Below, one piece after another: positions 59,640-64,000 of a stretch of 64,000 nt of DNA. Under the pieces are notes generated by a model. That model searched no databases, had not been told where the DNA came from, and worked only from the letters and a program-made list of their open reading frames with translations. Positions within the stretch are counted from its first letter, which is position 1, and each line of letters begins with the position of its first letter. This DNA comes from Sclerodactyla briareus (taxonomy: Eukaryota; Echinodermata; Holothuroidea; Dendrochirotida; Sclerodactylidae), in the NCBI GenBank assembly GCA_026419785.1, contig JAODTK010005568.1, positions 164,049 to 228,048 on the forward strand, read 5' to 3'. Both the position numbers and the translations under genes were made by a program.

Positions 59640-59802
59640 TAGTACTTCAGTGCAATTGATAATAATAACAATCATAATAATTGCCCTTATTGATTGTTTT
59701 GCAAGGAGACGAGCTGGATCGTCAGAAAAAGTGACCCCGCAGGTCCCGAGGTCAAATGCGGTCAATAGGTCAAATGCGGTCAATAGGTCAAATGAAGTCA
59801 AC
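59640..59802 (+). repeat. Shared LINE-flank repeat with 18-bp tandem
   Basis: TTGTTTTGCAAGGAGACG, GATCGTCAGAAAAA and GACCCCGCAGGTCCC match 61,960-62,045. Three units of an 18-bp AGGTCAAATGCGGTCAAT repeat follow (59,749-59,802), the third variant. Confidence 0.75.
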
Positions 59803-59849
59803 GTAAGTCACCAATTGTATATGCACATACGAACAAAATCCCCCATTAC

Positions 59850-60450
59850 GCCAACCCCCTAAAATGTTTCCTTAAATCTGCTGACGACACGTGCATCTTA
59901 GGTCTTATTGCGAAGAATGGTCCACCTTTACAAATTGGTATCAAGTAAAACAGGTTGAAGCTAAACGTGTCAAAACGAAAGAGCTAACTTGTTTTGATTT
60001 CATTCCGCCGTAGTGGACACTAATCGAAAGCATTTCATGCAAACGAGGAGTAGAACAAGTTAATTCCTATAAGTTACTCAGTTACCATACTGACAATTGA
60101 GATTGGGTGCATGTTGTACTTGTACTGCTAAACATAACCCGGCCGGCGTGTTCTTACATGGGGCACTATGGAATCCTCTTCATTCAGACTGGACAATACC
60201 CTCATTTCTCTATGGGCGGACATCGAGAGCATTTTACGTGTGGATTGTCCGCAATTAAGGGGAGTAATACAACAGTTAGAACCTGGCAAGCTAAAACAAT
60301 AGACAGAAAATCGAGGCGAGTTTGCCGTCCCAGGAACCGATTATCTAATGAGCTTATATATTATGACAACACAAAGAACATTAGCCAATCACGTCGTCTG
60401 AACACCCCTTAAGCGAGTCAGGAGAGGTCAAATACAGCATCGAACATGCA
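59850..60450 (+). mobile_element. Non-LTR retrotransposon (Rex1/Jockey-like) RT C-terminal fragment
   Basis: SADDTCILGLI (from 59,877) is the catalytic F-A-D-D-T motif with the first residue changed. Downstream, across frames, come FTNWYQVKQ (W-C-x-x-N-x-L position), VKTKELTCFDF (KTKE-FDFR position), VEQVNSYKLLSY (V-x-x-Y-K-Y-L-G position), FTCGLSAIKG (60,233-60,262) and a final RRLNTP-like SGRR-YR-P block. The order matches the end of the reverse transcriptase in Rex1 and related elements. The 5' part, including motifs A and B, is absent. Confidence 0.72.
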
Positions 60451-60990
60451 GACCGTTGTTATTAATGCCGAACTTAGAGGTATAGAAAGTATTTCTTTTT
60501 GGCCCCAGGTCTATTCTAAATCGTGCCATAAGTTTCGTGAGAATAAGTATGTGCATGTGCCAGAATATTGGAGTGGGTATTAGTCTTTTTGTAGTTTTGT
60601 ATATTATTGCCTCATGAATGATTATTAGTATTCTTAAACTGTTCTATGAATGAAGATGAAGTGCATTGTAATCCCTGTTCTTATCTTATGTTTCTCATTA
60701 TGTTATATCCATAATCCGCTCTTAAGGAGTATTCGTAATAGTCATGCAAGTCGTTGCGTTTGGTATTTGTTTTTCCAACAAAATGAAGTTAATAATAACA
60801 GAGCAATTCTGCAGAATAACATGGGGATGGAAGTGCATTAGAAACCCTGGGGGCTGATCAAGAAGCAGTACACTCCCGAAAACAAGTATACCAATACACG
60901 TTTTTGCGAAACAATAAGTAACAATCAACTATTACCATATTCTAACCCCCCCCCCCCCTACCACCACTCCCCTTCCCCAATACCCTATAC
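60451..60990. other. No gene recognised
   Basis: AT-rich, with a C run at 60,947-60,958. Confidence 0.5.
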
Positions 60991-60994
60991 GGGT

Positions 60995-62030
60995 CTAGTG
61001 GCAACGTTTCAGAAATATATTGACTCTTATTTTTGCAGGTTTGGAATCGTAAGGAGCTTGGGATTTGAGGCAATTTATTCCGTAAAAAAGTCGACAGTAA
61101 GTAATGGAAACTGAGTTGACGATGAGACGACTCGGTAAACTAGTGATGCAACTCCGTTGCTTGTCTAGTGCTGTAGCTGTTAACAGAATTGTTTGCTTAT
61201 GGAATGAACTGAACCAACTAGGAAGGAGTCCATTCAAGCAGCGGTAGGGGAACGTAGCGATCATTCTTAAGTGATCATATTCATTCAATGTCAGAAAGGA
61301 TTTGAAAAGAGAGAACATGGGGTAGTGTTTGTACATGGCAAGGCTAAGCAATATTCCGTATTAATGCGATTGTGTATAATAAAGAGTAAACAATGGTTTC
61401 AAGCGCCTATATGGTATCTGACCATACAGTTGAGCAGATCCAATGCTCGAGATGAATAGTCCTCAATATTCGACGGGGTAAGAGTGTTTTAATTTACAGA
61501 TTATAGATTACATCAATCCACGTAGCAACTTGTAACCAATCCCCTTGCCACTGGGCTTGGGAAAAAAAAGATCACTCCAGCCAAATTTGGGTCAATGGCT
61601 ACACCAAGGAATTTAATGGAATTAACCCTGCAGAAAGTCTCCACCTTATTCAAACATTGTAATTTGGGTTTCTAGAATTGCATACTATATTTTGGTTTTG
61701 TACTGCAAACCAGGCAGCAACTCCTCACAGACAAGACTTTGCAAAGGCGTAGCATGTCTCCAGTGTGCAAAATATGTTCGTATCGTCAGCAAAGAGAATC
61801 ATTGAACATGCATTTGATTTACCATTTGATATATCATTTTCCGATAATGGAACAATAAGGGCTCCCAGTAGGGAGCCCGGTGGCACACCGCATTCATGAT
61901 GAGAGGAGATGAGAACTTTACAGTAAGTATATTGCTTCCTATTTGATAATAAGCACTAGCAAACCTATGATTATTGTTTTGTTGCAAAGACAGTCTGGTC
62001 GTCACAAACAATTGACCCGCAGGTCCCAGG
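60995..62030 (-). mobile_element. Non-LTR retrotransposon (CR1/L2-like) RT fragment
   Basis: On the minus strand, CGVPPGSLLGA (about 61,861-61,893) is motif B, with P in place of Q. ILFADDTNIFCTL (around 61,779-61,799) is motif C with both catalytic aspartates. A WF-x-x-N-like block follows. IKFLGVAIDPN (61,585-61,617) is the conserved thumb-side motif. YRCLNGLLPSW (61,214-61,246) and SVSITYCRLFYGIN with FLKRCH near the end are the C-terminal block. The last 118 codons (60,995-61,351) are open, while the earlier part has frameshifts. Motif A and everything upstream are missing. Confidence 0.85.
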
Positions 62031-62045
62031 TCAAATTAGGTTCAA
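61960..62045 (+). repeat. Second copy of the LINE-flank repeat
   Basis: GATTATTGTTTTGTTGCAAA, GGTCGTCACAAACA and GACCCGCAGGTCCCAGGTCA match 59,680-59,755. It lies at the 5' truncation edge of the minus-strand LINE. Confidence 0.7.
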
Positions 62046-62465
62046 GTAGTTACCAGATTACTCCGCTTGACGACCAAACTTTCCCTTACGAGAAGTTTCG
62101 TTGCAATATTTATAAGAATTGCCCTGTGGTGGCCTTCAATGACCTAGTCTTGCGTTACGATACGATTATTATTTTGAATTGTCCTTATCTGTCTGTACAA
62201 AAAAATAAACAGCCCGACTAGCTTAAATAATACGCTGGTCGGTACAGAAGAAAGGTGGTGGCGCACTGCGGAATCTGTAAGCCGGTAATCGGGAATATCT
62301 CGTCTTAACACAAGACTATCAATGCCCTTACTGACGCCAAAAGCAATAGAGCTCATCCTCATCATATGTGCAACCACCCACATACCTATATGAACTGATA
62401 CATACATTTGTTCATTAGATATGTGTTTACCTGGAAAAAGTTTGGTGACTTTTTTCATGCTCTTA
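62046..62465. other. No gene recognised
   Basis: A 120-codon minus-strand frame (62,144-62,506) has no known domain. Confidence 0.45.
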
Positions 62466-62469
62466 ACTT

Positions 62470-62720
62470 GAATGAACCTTGATAGATTTATTCCACCACA
62501 TGACAACCCACGTGCTCAATTTGAAATTGCTACATGCTTGCGTTCTTTATATATGGTGCTGACACGGGGTGCCACACACACACACCCACACCGCACACAA
62601 CACCCACAACACACAACCAACACACACACGCACGCACGCACGCACGCACGCACGCACACAAGCACGGTGCGTTATCGCATAGATTCCTTTTGCCTTCGGC
62701 AGGAATCAAAAGGGCTTTTT
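62470..62720 (+). mobile_element. AC-microsatellite hairpin element (copy 3)
   Basis: CCACGTGCTCAATTTGAAAT, CATGCTTGCGTTCTTTATA and GGTGCTGACACGGGGTG are followed by an AC/ACGC tract (62,573-62,665) and TTTTGCCTTCGGCAGGAA (62,688-62,705), which folds into a small hairpin. Confidence 0.75.
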
Positions 62721-63425
62721 CTTGTGTCTATCACGGGCGAACTTATAGCAGGCTTACTATAGATGGTCTTCGGTCCCCCCCCCCGCCCCCCACCACGCAT
62801 CGGTGATCGCCCTGCGTTTTTCCCAGATACCAACGACGGCAAGACGACACTGCTTGCAATACCTATATTGATGTGTGGCGTGACTCTCCTTCAGCATTGA
62901 CTTGAACCGACTTGACTTTAGTCTATACCGCTCATTGCTGTTGGGTTAAATTTTTTGGTAGACGAAATGATCGGCACGTTAGGATTAGCGGGAGCTGGAA
63001 ATTGTAGTCAAAGGGCGCACCCTCCCCCTATTTGGACGTCTTACGCTGCAAGTCTGAACACCAGTTGTTTCATTTACACGTTTCCTGTTTCAACATTTGA
63101 ATCATCGTTGAGTTTATTATATAAATGTATAACGCTGTTCGCAAATATTTTACGCAGATCGCATTTGCTAAACTACTTTTAATACTCTGCCTCAGCTAGT
63201 TGAAGATGCCCCTGCTCCATTCGGCGCTCTATACCATTCCACCACGATACCCCAATTAGCACCTGATGGAGAGAGCAGAGATTAATCACGTTACTCGACG
63301 GTCTCAGGAGGGCGGCACAGCTGCCTGGAACTCGACTATGTCTTTCATTCTTGGCGTGCAAAGGGGTTTTTCTATACCCGTATACGGTTATGCACTGTGC
63401 GTCACAGGTATATGTTTTGTATCTG
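62721..63425. other. No gene recognised
   Basis: A C run lies at 62,776-62,790. A polymerase III A-box-like word on the minus strand near 63,240 (TGGTGGAATGG) lacks a convincing B box and acceptor stem. Confidence 0.45.
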
Positions 63426-63427
63426 TG

Positions 63428-63780
63428 GTGCTGACGCCCTTTGTCAGCACGATATCGAAGAACGCAAGCATTATCCAGTTCAAATAGACACGTGTGTGTT
63501 GCTCATGTGGAGAAGATGAACACACCTTATTGTTTTTAGTGCGTTCTAAGTCTTTCGAGTCACAACAGGACAAAGTCCAAAAAAACTTGCCAGCACAATA
63601 TCTATGAATGCAAGTATCTACACGTTCATATTAGGTATTGAGTTTGCCATCATGATGTGTATGAACCCTACTGTTTTTGGTGTCAGTCTAGGTCATTGAC
63701 GGTCACCATAGAACAATCCTGCTTATTTTGGCACGAAACTTTCAAATCCGATGTCGCTTGAACACTGGATGGCCTAAAAC
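63428..63780. repeat. Hairpin followed by AGGTCA-satellite units
   Basis: GTGCTGAC (63,428-63,435), a 7-base loop and GTCAGCAC (63,443-63,450) form a perfect 8-bp hairpin. GATATCGAAGAACGCAAGCA, the reverse complement of the AC-element left block, follows. Next come satellite blocks CCTTATTGTTTTTAG, CCCTACTGTTTTTGGTG, GTCATTGACGGTCACC and GGCACGAAACTTT, as in 17,950-19,690. This joins the AC element and the satellite in one structure. Confidence 0.75.
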
Positions 63781-64000
63781 CCGTCTATCCATGCGCTCTC
63801 TTCAGTTATGGTCTTCTTACAGGGTGAAACACTTCAACACACTGATCAATTTCATTTCGACATTGACTTCTGGGCACGGAAAAATCTTAGATGAATAGCG
63901 TACAGGGAATTTATGTTCATCTGTGTACGCCAAAAGTGATCAGCACCTATTCTCATTAATATTACTTTTTTGCAGTACCCATTCACGTGTCGATACAGTG

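Noticed and set aside
63190-63260. Possible tRNA gene on the minus strand (A-box match TGGTGGAATGG)
   Set aside because: No proper B box, and the 5' and 3' acceptor stem halves do not pair.

Overview
This window looks like animal nuclear DNA that is almost entirely repeats. I found no intact host gene. The open reading frames are short, rarely overlap any recognisable domain, and mostly lie in low-complexity or G-rich sequence. What can be recognised is the debris of non-LTR retrotransposons (five separate loci, one present twice), tRNA-derived SINE heads, AGGTCA-rich and GGGCCC-rich satellites, microsatellites, and short palindromic repeats carrying long G or C homopolymers. The style suggests a marine invertebrate, such as a mollusc, brachiopod, hemichordate, echinoderm or cephalochordate. 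The sequence does not settle which one.

Layout. 1-2,440 is a GC-rich block with a possible LTR-retrotransposon gag/protease remnant. 2,745-4,060 holds a minus-strand LINE fragment. 4,540-16,925 is a direct duplication of a 6.2-kb unit (SINE head, LINE reverse transcriptase, tetranucleotide microsatellite, GGGCCC repeats). Its central 2,971 bp are identical between copies, while the flanks differ by dense small indels. 17,785-19,690 is a hairpin, GT microsatellite and AGGTCA satellite. 19,700-25,840 is mostly featureless, apart from one satellite piece and an inverted repeat. 25,843-31,350 is a second direct duplication (about 2.9 kb unit). 28,265-34,650 carries several copies of a G-run palindromic repeat. 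37,555-39,030 is a 300-bp AGGTCA satellite. 39,700-41,650 holds opposite-strand arrays of a 180-bp repeat around a G-run element. 42,972-43,194 is a 223-nt A tract. 45,410-46,770 is a microsatellite followed by GGGCCC repeats. 47,740-49,560 is the best-preserved LINE reverse transcriptase, flanked by a direct repeat. 51,800-63,780 contains a 296-bp duplication, three AC-microsatellite elements, a SINE candidate, two more LINE fragments and a final satellite piece.

The most interesting pattern is a recurring architecture: short hairpin, dinucleotide or tetranucleotide microsatellite, second hairpin, then an array of about 150-300-bp units. It occurs in at least three forms and resembles the tandem-repeat-bearing non-autonomous elements described in molluscs and insects (oyster pearl-type elements, and Helentron-associated or DINE-1-like elements). 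One unit family contains exact TCAAGGTCA nuclear-receptor half-sites.

Two cautions apply. Many copies differ by single-base indels in a way typical of uncorrected long-read sequence, so some of the duplications may be assembly artefacts. All element boundaries are estimates by eye.
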